Shown here piece after piece: positions 46,225 through 58,975 of a DNA stretch of 64,000 bases. This DNA is from Crocodylus rhombifer. Lineage: Eukaryota; Chordata; Crocodylia; Crocodylidae. How positions within the stretch are numbered: position 1 is the stretch's first letter; each line of letters begins with the position of its first letter. Below the pieces are notes generated by a model. That model did no database searches. It was not told the origin of the DNA and was given only the letters and a program-made list of their open reading frames with translations. The stretch covers positions 186,001-250,000 of the forward strand of contig JAVSML010000991.1 in the NCBI GenBank assembly GCA_038503035.1, read 5' to 3'. Made by a program: the position numbers and the translations under genes.

Positions 46225-46670
46225 ACAGGAGGCCTCAAATGCCTCTATACAAATGTTCGTAGTATGGGAAAAAAACAAGAGGAACTTATCTTCCTGCTAG
46301 CTCACAGCAATGCAGACATAGTGGAGATCACTGAAACGTGGTAGGACCCAATGCATGATTGGGCAGTGAATATCAAGGGCTATAGGCTGTACAGGAGGGA
46401 TAGGACAGGGAGGAAAGGTGGGGGCATGGTGTTCTACATTAAGGAGGAATACGCATCCTCATCAGGTAGCAAAGAATCAGAGGAGAGGCACTCTGAAGTG
46501 CTCTGGGTTAGAATACAAGGCAGTCACGGGGAAAGAGACTTAACAGTGGGTGTCTACTACAGACCACCCAACCACGGGGAAGAGCTAGACCAGGAATTCT
46601 TAAGTCAGCTCACGGAGGTAGTTAGGTCAAAGGAGGTGGTCATCATGGGGGACCTGAACTTTCCTAGGCG
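46225..46670 (+). pseudogene. CR1 ORF2 N-terminus: APE-type endonuclease, truncated
   Basis: About 150 bases after ORF1 the plus strand encodes LKCLYTNVRSMGKKQEEL, the N-terminal block of APE-type LINE endonucleases with the metal-associated Asn. Next comes ADIVEITETW with the catalytic Glu, then a TAG stop, then GYRLYRRD, GGGMVFYIKEEY, VGVYYRPPN and IMGDLNFP, the Asp-Asn block. The family continues for several hundred more residues into RT, but similarity stops just after NFP, near 46670. The endonuclease C-terminal His block and all of RT are absent on this strand. The matching 3' end lies antisense at 43697-44160. Confidence 0.88.
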
Positions 46671-48900
46671 AAACTTTAGATGCCTAGGTTTATTTGCTAA
46701 TAAACTTAAGGGGCCGATGAGCTCTTAGGTGGTGGGAAGAGGAGGTGGGGATTGTGGATCACTCACCTGCTGCCTAAGTTACACTTTAGGTATCATTATT
46801 TCGAGGTAGATTGCTGTCCTCTGTCATCTCAGCCTGCTTTGTGCTCCTCCCCACTCCCCCCATGCACCCTTTCTGCCTGCCTTCTCCCTTGCAGGGAAAT
46901 GAGCTAGCACTTCACCCTCACTCCTTTACTCCAACTGAGCAGCCAACTGGCCCCATTCCTGGGCTGTCTCAGCACTGAGCAAGCATAGCCCCTCTCCCTA
47001 ACCACACCTGCAGCTGTCAGCCATAGGCAGGCAGTGGGGGGATCAAGGTATCTGTGTGCTCAGCTGTGCTTGGTGGCCTCTGGTCATCCAGGGAGCCCTC
47101 AGGGCAAGCTGGAAGGTATGTAGGAGTACCCCCTGTCTTCAGGTCTCAGCCAGCACAGGCTGCCTGTGCCCCTCCTTCCAACAAGGGCGAATGGATATAC
47201 TATTCACTACCAATCTAAACTAGGTTGCTTAGAAAAAAATGTGCAACTTAGATCGATTCCTTCCCTGCTTTTGTTTGTTTGTTTGTTTGTTTTGGAATAT
47301 CTGTATGCGGCCTATATGTTTTGGATCTTGTCTCCAAGGAAAACTGCATGGGCTGGCTTGTTATGTTTCTTGCCAAGTGGCCCTGGAAGGTCAGGGTGCG
47401 TCTCACACAAATCAAACTCTGCGGAGTTCATTTTGTTCTAATGATGCCACTGGTATTAACCTTCACTATTAATCACATGAGTTGCTGTTCTCCAAGATCC
47501 CTATTATCTCTGACTACATCATTTGTGCTACATGAAACAAGATCTATTATTATTGTCCCTGTCTCATTCCATCTATGGCACAAGGCAGAAAGCATCAAAA
47601 AGCTAATCCATATAATGCCCACATAAAGCTTCCTCACTTTATGGATGGCCACATTTCAAAAACCATGCATGTCTGTGGTTCTCACTCACATGTATATCCA
47701 TGTGTTAGTTTCCCACTCATTCTGTAAACAGATTGCATACAATATTATTTCTCAACCCCTGGTAAAAAGCACCTTTTGATTTCTGGTCACCTCCATCTGC
47801 CTCTGTGTTACTCATTAATACTTTAACAACCAAAGGAGATGCCTCCCTTGCTTAGCTTTGTCTGTAACTCATTAATTCTGGTAAAAGACCTTTTTTATCA
47901 CCCACTGAAAAAATCCTTTTCCCTCCATATTTTTACAGCAGTTATATGTTATTCTTCCAGAGTGAATGGAAATGCAATTATTGATTTCTGTAAAAATTGC
48001 CCAACCATGTTCCATGAAGCAACAGAAAATATCTGAAATGGGGTTTTGATTTATTGTACTTCTGTGTAGAATTATTCTTTTACCAATATGAGTCTTATTT
48101 TTCTTATGCATATTGAATATATTGATTGATTCATTGCCCTCTAGAGAAACAATATGTTAGTTCTGGGGAGATAGAAGAGAAATCACAAAAAGAAGAAGAC
48201 TACTTTATACAATTGATGTTCTCTTAATTATTGAACAATTATGAAACTGTTAAACAATATATACAACAACTGCTGAATGGAAGGGAGTAAAGCAATTTGG
48301 ACTGCATAAGAGCCAGCCCTTTCCTGCAACAGGATATCAAGCTTTGCAGTTGGCAAAAAGTCTGCTTATATGTTAACAGTCTGCTTATATGTCATACTCC
48401 TGCAAGAAACTGTGTGCCTCTTGCACTCATGCAGATCATGCAGAAAATTAAGTGCACTTTCAAAAAGCCAGATATGGAAGGCACTGAAGTCATCGACAGT
48501 TTCTTGACTTGAGCAGGCATTGAATTAGGCTCAAAGATTGTCCATAGAAACAATTATACAGCTTCATTGTAGCTTATTTTACACGTTAGTCGATGTTAGT
48601 AGGGAGTAGGGTAAATTACGCATAATTTATGTGCAATATTCTGTCTACAATTTATGATGAATTTACAATAAGAATTCTGGAATTTTTTTCAAACGGTTTG
48701 AATGAGCTGTAAAAAAATGTACAGTGTAGATTAAATGTTTATATTCTGCCCAAGTACAGACAACTATTCTTATTTAGTACTTTATGCACAACATACTGCA
48801 TGAACTGCCTCACTTAAAAGAGAACTTGGAGGAAATGAATGACAAAGGGTACATCTACCTGATGTTTGAAGTATCTCTTGATTAAACTCAATTAGAAATA
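46671..48900. other. Unassigned; GC-richer part at 46730-47170
   Basis: The first ~450 bases are C-rich and may be an unidentified repeat. A (TTTG)n run lies at about 47271-47292. The rest is AT-rich with no recognised feature. Confidence 0.35.
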
Positions 48901-49500
48901 TATTTTTGGTAAAATTCACAAGTATATGAAATTAGCTGTGAGTAGAAAATCCCAGTTTCTCTGATCTCTGTTAATATAAAATGATTTTCTAGTCAGTTAA
49001 GTCTATTATAATTTATGTTGAGACATGAAGTGCCTCCTTAAAGACATGGGAAATAAAGCTTTTATTTTATGACAGTGAAGGTTAAATTGAAGCACTCTTT
49101 TCCCTATTTGACATTTACAAATAGCAGAAGTCACACAGCGATAAAATAATAATGAAATTATAAATAGGTTACTCTTCATTTAAATTGCAAAGATCTGCTT
49201 TTGTGCTTTTCTCAGAGCTCACATGTTAGTTTATAATAGCCTACTAGAAATGCCTCTTCACTGACAGCTAAAACTAAAAGTACACCATCCCATAAAAGTT
49301 TTACCCTTAGCAGCCTATTCAGTTTTAGTTTAGTAATATGAATAACTCCAGTTTTGTAGTATCTTCCATGCAGGGATCTCAAGGTGCTTTGCTAACATTA
49401 AATAACAGGAACCCGTTGGAATCCCTAAGAGCTGAAAGCACTTGGTCAAAGTTAGGAAGTCAATTGCAGAGTATGGAATAAACCATGAATATGGAATCAG
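48901..49500. other. Unassigned AT-rich stretch
   Basis: Nothing recognised. Confidence 0.35.
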
Positions 49501-49504
49501 GACT

Positions 49505-49700
49505 CGTAGTAGAGATGATATTTTTTATTAGACCAACAAGATTTTTGCAAAAAATTGTCTTTAATTGCAAGCTTTCAGGAACAAACATCCATCATCAAGT
49601 GTTGGAGAAAAGATTGTAAAAGTTCCCCTGTGTAGAAATGAAGGTTCATATTTCATAGGATTTAACACAGGAGTCAATAGATGGAAAACTCCTCTGGGCT
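49505..49700 (+). repeat. Dispersed repeat (copy 1 of 2)
   Basis: ATTTTTTATTAGACCAACAA, then GCAAGCTTTCAGGAAC and AAGATTGTAAAAGTTCC, follow the same order as at 63185-63330 in the same orientation. The pair therefore belongs to one dispersed family. The class is not established. Confidence 0.6.
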
Positions 49701-51999
49701 GTCAATTTCCTGTAGACCAATTCAGCTACAACTTGGATACCTGACACATGGAAGATATCGAATGTTAGCCAATTTTTAAAATAAAATCTTCATATTTTCA
49801 CATGCAGGAAGCAACTGTGACCACCTGGAACCTGAGATCCTGCTCCTGCCTTTGTTTCAAGGTAATTTGCATCATCACAGCTCCTCACAGGAGGTGAGAG
49901 GCTCCATACCAGCTATAAACTGACTAAGGCACCAGTGACTGCTGACCTCTGTCAGTGGTGGGATTCCTGCTGGCAATCCAAATGATCAGTCATTTGTTTA
50001 GAAGCCCCCTTACAAAGAAGGAGGTAGCTTTTGTACCCCTGAGAATGGGGGTCATTTGCAGTTATAAGCAAGTCAATGAATTGTCATAGCACACCATCAT
50101 TCCCTACTACAATTGTACAAAAGTGGCTAAATATTTTGGGGATCACGACAAGCTAGGTCGAAAGGATTTGTCCAATGAACATTTATTAGATCTATTAATG
50201 CCTTAGGTCAGTAGTTGGCATCCTTCTGGAGCGGTTAACTGTCATTTCCAACCCAGCCTCAACTGCTTCTGCTGCTTCCCCCTTTAGTGTTGCTTCTGCT
50301 TCTCTTCCACTGATCCCCCTTGCAGTACTGACCTGCCACAGTATTACCAGAGACATTCCAGATGTGTGGGCCAGATCAAATTGCTGGGCAAGCTGGATCT
50401 GATCTGTGGGCCATAGGTTTCTCCCCCCTGCCAATTTCTACACTCCAATACTTTAATTTAATATCAGAAATTTGCTGATAATCTATAAATTGCCATTTCT
50501 CCAAGCAAGATATACTTTCAAATATTTTTGAATACTGAATAGACTGAGTGGCAAAATTTAACCCTACCAAGAAGGAAACCTGATATATTATTTCATGGAC
50601 CTAGCATTTTTTTCTGGATGCTTGCCTAATGATTATATGGGTGACAGCACAAACTCCATTCTTTACTGGATATTGTACTTTCAGCTGTCCAGATGAATTT
50701 TTGCTGCCTTACTCAGCTGTGTACAAAAGCTTAATCAATATCCTTTCATGGTAAATTTCACACTGGAGAGAACTGTAGGTCTTTTTTTGTACACCAGAAG
50801 GGCAACCATGCTGCTTCTGAATTATAAGCACAATATAAGCAAATCCACAATTCACAGCCACCTGGGCACAATTTTTTGATAAAATGTATCACAGTTATCA
50901 CAAATGGCACTTCTTTTTAACATATCTGAAATAAAAGATATCATTTATCAGAAAAAAAAACATGTTACATATTTCAGGTTCATGAATTAAAGGTTAATCT
51001 TTAAAAAATTTAAAGAGGTCATGCCATATCAGTACTGCAAAAAGTACAATTAGCAACATTTAGTGCATTTCCTCCCCCTGAAGATGAGTTACCAAGATCC
51101 ACTTTCTCTAAGATGGAGGTTGTTTGAAATGCAATAAGATAAATAAACATACTTTTAAGTAAATGCTTCCTTTCTGTCTAGCTGCAGAAGTAAGCACCTA
51201 AAAGGAGCCAGTTTTGTAACTACTGGAGTCTTGAAGCTCAGTGAGTAAAAATACAGAAGCAGCTTATAACAAAGGGTTAATGTATTTTGTACAATTATCT
51301 AATCGGGGAATAACTGGTTTGCATGGTAAATCACATACTGCTGTTCCTTAAAAAAAGAAGGCTAGGAGTTAGGTACAGGGAAATATTCTAAAGCGGAAAC
51401 AAGAGAACAATGCAGTGGTGGCAGACAAAAAGATGTAGCATCAGGTTTTTTTTCAAAGAAGACTCCATTTGGACAGTGTTATGCTATCACATAATCTTAT
51501 TTACAAGATGAAAGACAGTTTCATTTTATACGGGATTAAATTCCAGACTCTACCATCTCATTATGTGACATTCCATAACTCACTTAATCAAATTGTGCCT
51601 CAATTTTCTATCTGTAAAATAATGATAACCCTTCTTACCCACTTCCTGGGCCGTTGCAAGAGCAAACCATTACTTTAAAATAAACGCTAAAACAGAGCTC
51701 TTAATCTTCATCCAAGTCCTCCCACATTATTGCCTTTCTCAATCACAGTCAGCAGCATCACCATCCTGCCTGCCATTCATGGAAGTTGTTGAACTCTTGT
51801 GGTGCTCTATATCTCAACATTTGTTCACAGCACTTCACTATTGCAACCTTAATATTGATATTCAAAAATGTCATTATGGAATATAAATTGGCTTAGCTAT
51901 CCCTTGTCTAGAATAGTGATCTCTAACTTGTGACACAGGTTTGCATGTTGCCCCTAAGAACCTTACTACATTTCATGTTGTCACAGGAATTTAATAAAG
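49701..51999. other. Unassigned noncoding stretch
   Basis: The part at about 50195-50420, which is richer in GC and contains GTGGGCCAGATCAAATTGCT, may be a degraded hAT-like repeat. Otherwise nothing is recognised. Confidence 0.3.
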
Positions 52000-52761
52000 T
52001 AACACTAATGCGGACAGGAAGAGATGAGATTTGGATGCCTGCCAAAATGTGTTACCATTATCAACCACTTTTGTGATGACATGAAAGTAAGTGTCATAAG
52101 CAATGGCTTAGAAATGGATCCTTTCACTATTAGAACTGGAGTCAAGTAAGAATGCATGATTGCACCAGAACTCTCTTCCATTTATATCACAGCTATTCCA
52201 TATCTTACTGCTGACAGACTTCCTTCAGTGTCAGCATCCAATACTGCATGGACAGGAACTTCTTTAATATCAACCAGTTATTTTCCAAATCCAAAATAAC
52301 CAGCGCCTCCAATACTGATCTTCAATACATTGATGATTGCGCTGGGTGTGCCTATTCAATTGAAGAGCTCCAGGGTACTCTTTATTGCTTCTGTAAAACA
52401 TAAGAAATATTTGGATTCACTGTCAAAAACCAAGACACTTTACCAACCTACTCCAAACCAAGCAGATACTACTCCACACATTACAATTAGAGGGCATTCA
52501 CTGGAAAAATATGGAGCATTTCCTCTATGTGGGTAGCCACCTTTCCCCAGAAAGTAAACACAGACAAAGATATTCAACACCAGAAAACAAATCTTCCAAT
52601 ACTGCCTTTGGACATCTCTGAAACTGTTTTTGATGACTCTGATCTCAAGACAAAGTAAATTTCTCATCTTGCAGGCTGTTGTCCTCCCTATCCTGTTGTG
52701 TGTGTGTGAAACTTGGATGACAAATCAGAAACACCTGAAAGTCTTTTAATGTTACCTCCAG
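52000..52761 (+). pseudogene. LINE RT domain, same family as 38000-42700 (left half)
   Basis: The plus strand encodes pieces of RT: MDPFTIRTGVK, then ECMIAPELSSIYITAI, then LQYIDDC (the Tyr-Ile-Asp-Asp box at 52326-52337), SIEELQ, KTKTLYQPTPNQADTTP and HITIRGHSLEKYG. These correspond to the RT of the antisense LINE at 38-42 kb, whose catalytic box reads YADD. The C-terminal part of this half, about 52620-52740, gives the LLCVCETWMTNQKHLK region. Several shifts and stops are present. Coding breaks at 52761, where an LTR element begins, and resumes at 54705. Confidence 0.75.
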
Positions 52762-54704
52762 TGTTACCTGTCCGCTCCATGTTTTTGGGGAACCCTGATA
52801 CAGGACACAGACTGGCTGACTCACAAAGAATCGCCCCCTCCCCCACAAACAGAAGCTGATTAAGATGCAGTGTGAGACACACCTAAAACCCTCCAGATAA
52901 GGGTGACAAAAGTGTAACAAGTGCCCTAGGTCTCATTTGCATCTGAGATGGGAACAGATGACCATTCATTTACATGAGAGATGGAGAACAGAAAACCTGA
53001 AGCAGAGACTGCAGTGAATTCTGGGATCAGCGAAGCAGGGGAGCACAGCATGATGGGGAAGCTGTGTTCCAAATGCTAATCAATCCATGCACCCAGCTCA
53101 GCATTTATCAAACCAGTTCTAATCTGGATTTACAAAGGACTTTTCCTTCCCGCTCCCCCCACATACCTCTAAGCAAAAGTAAGTTTATTGGGCATCTCGG
53201 GCCATACATTCCCCAGTCCCACTATGGGAGGCCTATGAAAACTTAATTGGCTACAACTCGGTTGCTGGGTTAGGGAATGCGGAGGCAATAGACCGAGTCA
53301 GAGGGGGTATGGGCAACATTTGAACAATGGTACAGGGTTCATCACAGCGTCCAGCCCGTTGGAGCCCTGTCCACAAGTGTTGTCATACTTGTCCCGAGAT
53401 GACTGGTGGAAGTCTTCTCCACAACAGGTTATGAACACTCCAATAATTGCCTTAAGTCTGTTAAAAGACTGGAAAAGTAAGATCTGGAAAAGTCATGCTA
53501 AGCTGAGGCTTGTTCACAGCAAGTAAAAATCCAAAAGCCCTGATGCTGCAATCTATTGTTTCTGAAGACACCAGGAGAGATCCCGTCAAGTATATCTGCT
53601 GTCAAGCTGGCTCCAAGTAGATGTTTCCTGAGATGTTCCACCCAGATAACCCCTTGTCAATAGAAAAGACAATTTGATTTACACTATTGAGAATGCTTGA
53701 AAGAAGCTGAACTGGGGGTATAAAAATCTGTAAAAGAAGCAGCAGTGTGTGTGCTGACACCACTCGCTTTCTTCTGGAGAGGCTGCAGGAGGAAGGTCAT
53801 CTCCCTTCAAGGATCGTGCTGAGAACTTTGACCTGTCAGCTTTGCAGCCCTAGTGCCTTGGACTGGTGAGATCCCAGCTCTCTCTCTTTTCTCTTCTCTC
53901 TCTCTAAGCATAGATTTCTGAACTTGAAATGTATTAGTTAAGCTTGAGCTAAGTTTCCCCAAATACTTAGTGAAACCAGGGTATACTGTAAATGTTTGTG
54001 TTTGTTTTTCCTTTGCATGTCTATCACTACTAGTGTCAATATACATTTCATCTACTTAGCAATAAATAACTTTTATAGTCAAACTGGTGGTAACTGGGTA
54101 TATTTTGTCTTCTTTACTTCTCTTGCCCCACTTGCTCTGCAGCAACGCCCCTCTTACCTAAGCTAAAGATCCCTGTGAAGCCCAGAAATACTGTGGGGTC
54201 TGCTCATCAAGAGACTAAAAGATTGGGACGTGCTGAGTTCGAAACACATAAGGGGATCAGCTTGTACAGGCTGATTGACCCAGTTTGGCCCAAATCAGAA
54301 GTGCCCTAATGAACTGAATGCTGGCCCATGAGGGTGTCAGCTGGACACCCAGCCAGATTCAGAGGTATTCTGTTTAATTGTGTGCTTGTGTCTGACTGTG
54401 ATTATTGTTGCTCTGATGAACTGATTCTTGGCATATGAGGGTGTCAGCCTGTCCATGCTGATCAACCCGGCCAGGTCAGGTGTGTCACGTTAATCTGTGT
54501 GTGTGTTTGTGTGTATGACTGATTTGGGGACTGGAGGAACTGAGTCCTGCAAGATAGCTCCATTGGGGGGTGAGGGCTTGCAGAAGGGAGAGATACAGCT
54601 CCATATAGAAACACAAGTAACACAAGCAGCACATTGATAGAATTACCACGAGCCTAGCCCTAATAAATGAGCACACCCCAAAGTAGCGGGCAAATCTGGT
54701 AACA
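52762..54704 (+). mobile_element. LTR-type insertion, 1943 bp, nested in the LINE
   Basis: The insert begins TGTTACCTGTCC and ends CTGGTAACA, a perfect 7-bp inverted end TGTTACC/GGTAACA, and is flanked by an exact CCAG duplication (52758-52761 and 54705-54708). Removing it and one CCAG returns the LINE to one continuous frame. It has a TATA box, TATAAAAA, at 53720 and AATAAA at 54061 on the plus strand. From about 54245 to 54520 there are diverged ~110-bp tandem units containing ATGAGGGTGTCAGC. No gag, pol or env is visible, so it is best read as a long solo LTR. Its length, with over 600 bases after the poly-A signal, is unusual. Confidence 0.7.
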
Positions 54705-55110
54705 CCAGTGATGTCTTTGGAAAATCCTCCATAGCAAATGGAGGGGCAGAAGAACAAATGTCAGCTTCTGGCTCAAGCAAACACTATCATCATTGAAGCC
54801 GTGTTTATACAGCACCAGCACAATTGGGACAGGCCAAGCCAGGCCAGCCCATAAGGATGCCGGACACTGGATCCCAAAATGGGTCCTGCACTCCCAACTC
54901 TCCAACAGTCACCACTCAAGAGGTGGCAAAAGAAGAGGAGGACACCTTAAGGCCAATCTTAAGAAATGCAATATTAACATAAATTCTCTAAGAGACTCAA
55001 GCACTGAATCATCCCCCATCAGCCCCAATGGCACTGTGATATATGACAAGGCATCAATCATTTCACGAAAACTTACCTCACTATGGAGGCAGATAAAATG
55101 AGAGAAGGGA
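54705..55110 (+). pseudogene. LINE C-terminal region (right half)
   Basis: The plus strand resumes the interrupted LINE with WKILHSKW, then RMPDTG and SRGGKRRGGHLKANLKKCNI. These match the AGHCVQMADI and RGQKKHYKDTLKVYLKKGGI blocks of the antisense copy near 38.3-38.5 kb. It is broken by shifts and fades after about 55110. Confidence 0.7.
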
Positions 55111-56495
55111 AAGAACTGTGACCCACCATCACCAGGACATACTCCATCCTCCTGGAACTATTGGTTACATCTGCAATTGAACATGCAGATTTCAAATCAG
55201 CCTCCTACCTTATCAACAGAGTCATCAACGAATTCCCTATTTACTGGAAAACTGTCTTCTTCATATTGAAGGACTCTTAAATGTGATGAGTAAGATGCTG
55301 CCTGCAGCAGGCGTTCACAAAGACAGGGGTATGCAAGACAACTCTGAGGAATTCACATGAGAAATTGAGTAATAGCAGATTTAATTTTGAATATAATAAT
55401 TGGCATTTAAGGGGTACATGGGCAGCTGGCAAATCTAGAAGGGGTAGTTTGTGAACCTTTGGCCCACAGCATGTTACTTGTACAATATTGTTGCCTATAG
55501 CCCATATATCAGTTAATTTCATATACAAGGAAAGAGAGTAACCAAAAGATGACACTTACCATGGCTATTTGAAAACTATGACAACTTGCTGGAGTCAAGA
55601 GCAAGTCGTCACTGATTTTTGGCTCTTTTCTAACATTTTTTCATATCAAGCTGTCCCTAAACAAGCTTTTAAAAAATATATATTTTTATTCATGAAATAA
55701 AAAGAGAACAATCTTCATTGTTGATAGAAAAAAATATTCATGCTTTCTCCAAAATTAAAATCTACCCTTGTTTACTGAACTGAAATATTTCAGACTTTGG
55801 CAATATCTTGGAAAACAATATTCATCATTTCTTCTATGTGGGAAGCCTTATGAACAGTATAAGCTTTATTACACGGTTTTCTTTTACTATCCAAGATTTC
55901 TTGCTGAAGTTTTCTAAATATAAATTGCAGGCCTGTGGGAGTGAATAAGTTCAAGTAATACAAACTATTTTTGCTGTGATTTTAAACCATTTAAATTATT
56001 CTCTTTAAATGATTCACTGCTCTGATGGTAGAATTATTGTGTAGCTGAATAGAACAGAGTGTAGCTAGGCTGCAGAAATGTGTAGGATTTATGGAGACTG
56101 TATCTGGGGTATACAGTCCCTGTAATAGTGGAGTTTAATGCCACAAGGACTCACTCTCATTAACAGTATACAATGCTAAAATTATTCTGAGTTGTAAAAT
56201 CAGTGAGAAACCAATAATATACTCTTAGGCTCTGCTGTTTGTCTTCAAACTCTTCCCAGCAGTAGCCCCCTTGGTTGGCCCCGCCTCCCTTCCTGCCTGG
56301 CTCTCTATCAGTATATCTCTCCTAAAAATGGATTCCTTCTTGTGATCTCTCTGGTTTTCTCCAATTCTATTTTTCTCCATTGCTGCAGAGCTTTATAGGG
56401 GAGAGCAGGGAAAGTCTGGGATGTGAGCAGGAGATAGCTAAAGTATCTGCTAACCACTGACTTTCTGTGTAGTGGAGACAAAATTTGGAATGAGT
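55111..56495. other. Unassigned noncoding stretch
   Basis: AT-rich; no feature recognised. Confidence 0.4.
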
Positions 56496-56497
56496 TA

Positions 56498-56962
56498 CAG
56501 GTTTCCCTTGCTTTATGCTGTACAACAATTCCTGGAAAATGCTGCATAACTCAAATTTGCATAAAAGGAACTCACTTTACAATGTAACAAATAGGGATAT
56601 GTTCTAAGACCTCAACTGTACTGACCCCAGACCCATTTCTACCACGTTTACAGGACACTTTTGGTACTCATCAATAGCAGATAGCATATACAAGCCAAGG
56701 ACAGTATCATAACAGGGATGACAACTACAGAAATACGTGTCGCAGACAACAATCGAGGAACACAGATCCACACAGGAAACTATAGTGTGGTGCACGTCAC
56801 TCCCACAATGCACTGCACAAAGGAGCTGACTGTGGGCTTCCACCACACTGATCGCATAAGAGTGAATTTACCTTGGATATAACAAATTTTTGGTATAAAA
56901 AAGGGTCATCGCATAAGAGCGAATGCGAACATACAGAACGTGCATAAAGTGAGGGAAATCTG
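56498..56962 (-). mobile_element. pogo/Tigger-like MITE, copy 3 (inverted relative to 33360)
   Basis: The left end CAGGTTTCCCTTGCTTTATG and, complementing the right end, CAGATTTCCCTCACTTTATG are flanked by TA (56496-56497 and 56963-56964). On the minus strand the interior aligns end to end with 33360-33835. The frame at 56846-56604 (minus) resembles 33466-33663 (plus), but this follows from shared DNA. Confidence 0.85.
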
Positions 56963-56964
56963 TA

Positions 56965-57426
56965 CATGCAAGATTAGGGAATTACCTCCCTTAACTTCTT
57001 TGTATTTTTTCTGGAAATGGATTTATATAATTGAAAGTACTGAATTTGGCAACTTTCTAACTGTAATCATTTAGGCACTGGATATAATATGTAAACTATA
57101 AATCTTTTTAAAATTCTGTTCTTGTTCCAGTTCCTATAGAGAGTTGGTCAAATTCTTCCTCCACTGAAATTATGGGCCTAGTGCCTTGAGATGCCAAAGT
57201 GCCATATCTTGCTTGGACTCCTGACTTCTCTAGGAAATGTTAAAATGATCATTTTTTTATTTTATTGTATTTGGCTATTGTTTAAAATAAACAGACAATC
57301 AAAAAACAAATCCCTAACTCCTCCTGTCCCCTTTCCTCTTAGAAATGTTGCATAGAAGTTTGAGGGAGGCAGTTTTGTCTGTAATCACAGTAGTATTTCC
57401 TAGCTTTGTGTAATCATACTTTTGAA
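56965..57426. other. Unassigned noncoding stretch
   Basis: Nothing recognised between the MITE and the following CR1. Confidence 0.4.
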
Positions 57427-58975
57427 ATCATAGAAATCATAGAAAATTAGGATTGAAAGGGACCTCAGGATCTAGTGCAACCCCCTACTCAAAGCAGGAC
57501 CAACCCCAACTAGATCACACCAGTGAGAGCTTTCTCAAGCTGGGTCTTGAAAACCTCCAAGGATGGAGCTTCCACCACCTCTATGGGTAACCTGTTCCAG
57601 TGTTTTACTACCCTCCAAGTGAGAAAATTCCTCCTAATATCTAATCTAAATGTCTTTTGCTGCAACTTGAGACCATTGCTCTTTGTTCTGCCATCTGCCA
57701 CCAGAGAACAGTCTAGCTCCATCCTCTTTTGAACCCCATTTCAGATAGTTGAAGGCTGCTATTAAATCCCTCCTCAGCCTTCTCTTCTCTAGAATAAATA
57801 AGCCCAGTTCCCTCAGCCTCTCTTCATAAGTCATGTACCCTGTCCCCAGAACCATTTTTCTTGCCTTCCACTGGACTGTCTCAAATTTGTCCACATCCTT
57901 TGTGTAGTGCGGGGGTAAAACTGAACACAGTACTCCAGATGTGGCCTCAACAGTGCTGAATAGAGGGGAATAATCACTTCCCTTAACTTACTGACACAAA
58001 CCAATGCAGCCCAGTATGCCATTAGCCTTCTTGACAACAAGGGCAAACTGGTGGCTCATATTCAGCTTGTTATCCACTGTAACACTCAGGACCTTTTCTG
58101 CAGAGCTGCTGCCCAGCCAGTCAGCCCCCAGCCTGTACTTGTGGATGGAAATTTTCCCTTTTAAGGCATGACTTTGTACTTGTCCTTGTTCAACCTCATG
58201 AGATTCCTCATGGCCCAATCCTCCAATTTGTCTAGGTCACCCCGAATCCTAGATCTACCCTCCAGTGTACCTACTACTCCCCCCAGCTTGGTGTCATTTG
58301 CAAACTTGCCAAGGGTGCACTCTATGCCATCTTCCAGGTTGTTGATGAAGACATTGAACAAAACCAGACCCAACCCCTGGGGCATGCCACTTGATACCGT
58401 CTGCCAAGTAAACATTGAACCATTGATTATTACTCTCTGAGCCCGATGCTCCATCCAGTTTTCTATCTACTTTACAGTCCATTCATCCAGCCAGTACTTC
58501 CTTAGCTTCCCTTTGAGAATGTTGTGGGAGACCACATCGAAAGCATTGCTAAAATCAAGGCACACCATATCCACCAATCTCCCCACATCCACAGACCCAG
58601 TCACCTTGTCACAGAAGGCAATCAAGTTGGTCAGGCATGACTTGCCCTTGGTGAATCCATGTTGACTGTTCCTAATCACCTTTGTCTCATCCAAGTGCTT
58701 AGAAATGGATTCCTTGAGGATCTTCTCTATGCTTTTCCCAGGGACTGACATGAAGCTAACTGGTCTGTAGTTCCCTGGATTCTCCTTTTTCCTTTCTTAA
58801 ATATGGGCACTGTTTGCCCTTTTCCTATCATATGGGACCTATTCTGATCACCACGAGTTTTCAAAGATGATGGCCAGTGGCTCTGCAATCACATCAGCCA
58901 ACTCCGTCAGCACCGTCAGGTGCATCCCATCCTAACCCATCTTTAGTGATAGCAAATTTAAACATGTTGCTAGGG
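57427..58975 (-). mobile_element. CR1 LINE fragment: ORF2 RT and 3' end
   Basis: This is an antisense CR1 with its 3' end at 57427 (ATCATAGAAATCATAGAAAA). On the minus strand, from 58975 downward, it carries pre-RT sequence, then SVPGKSIEKIL and SQHGFTKGKSCLTNLIAF, then MVCLDFSNAFDVVSH (motif A with the catalytic Asp), GMPQGLGLVLFNVFINNL, and the catalytic box as KFANDTKLGG, where CR1 normally has FADD. The thumb and C-terminal domain follow to 57510. The differing 3' sequence (AGGATTGAAAGGGACCTCAG) suggests another subfamily than the copies at 1113 and 43697. It is broken by shifts. Confidence 0.92.
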
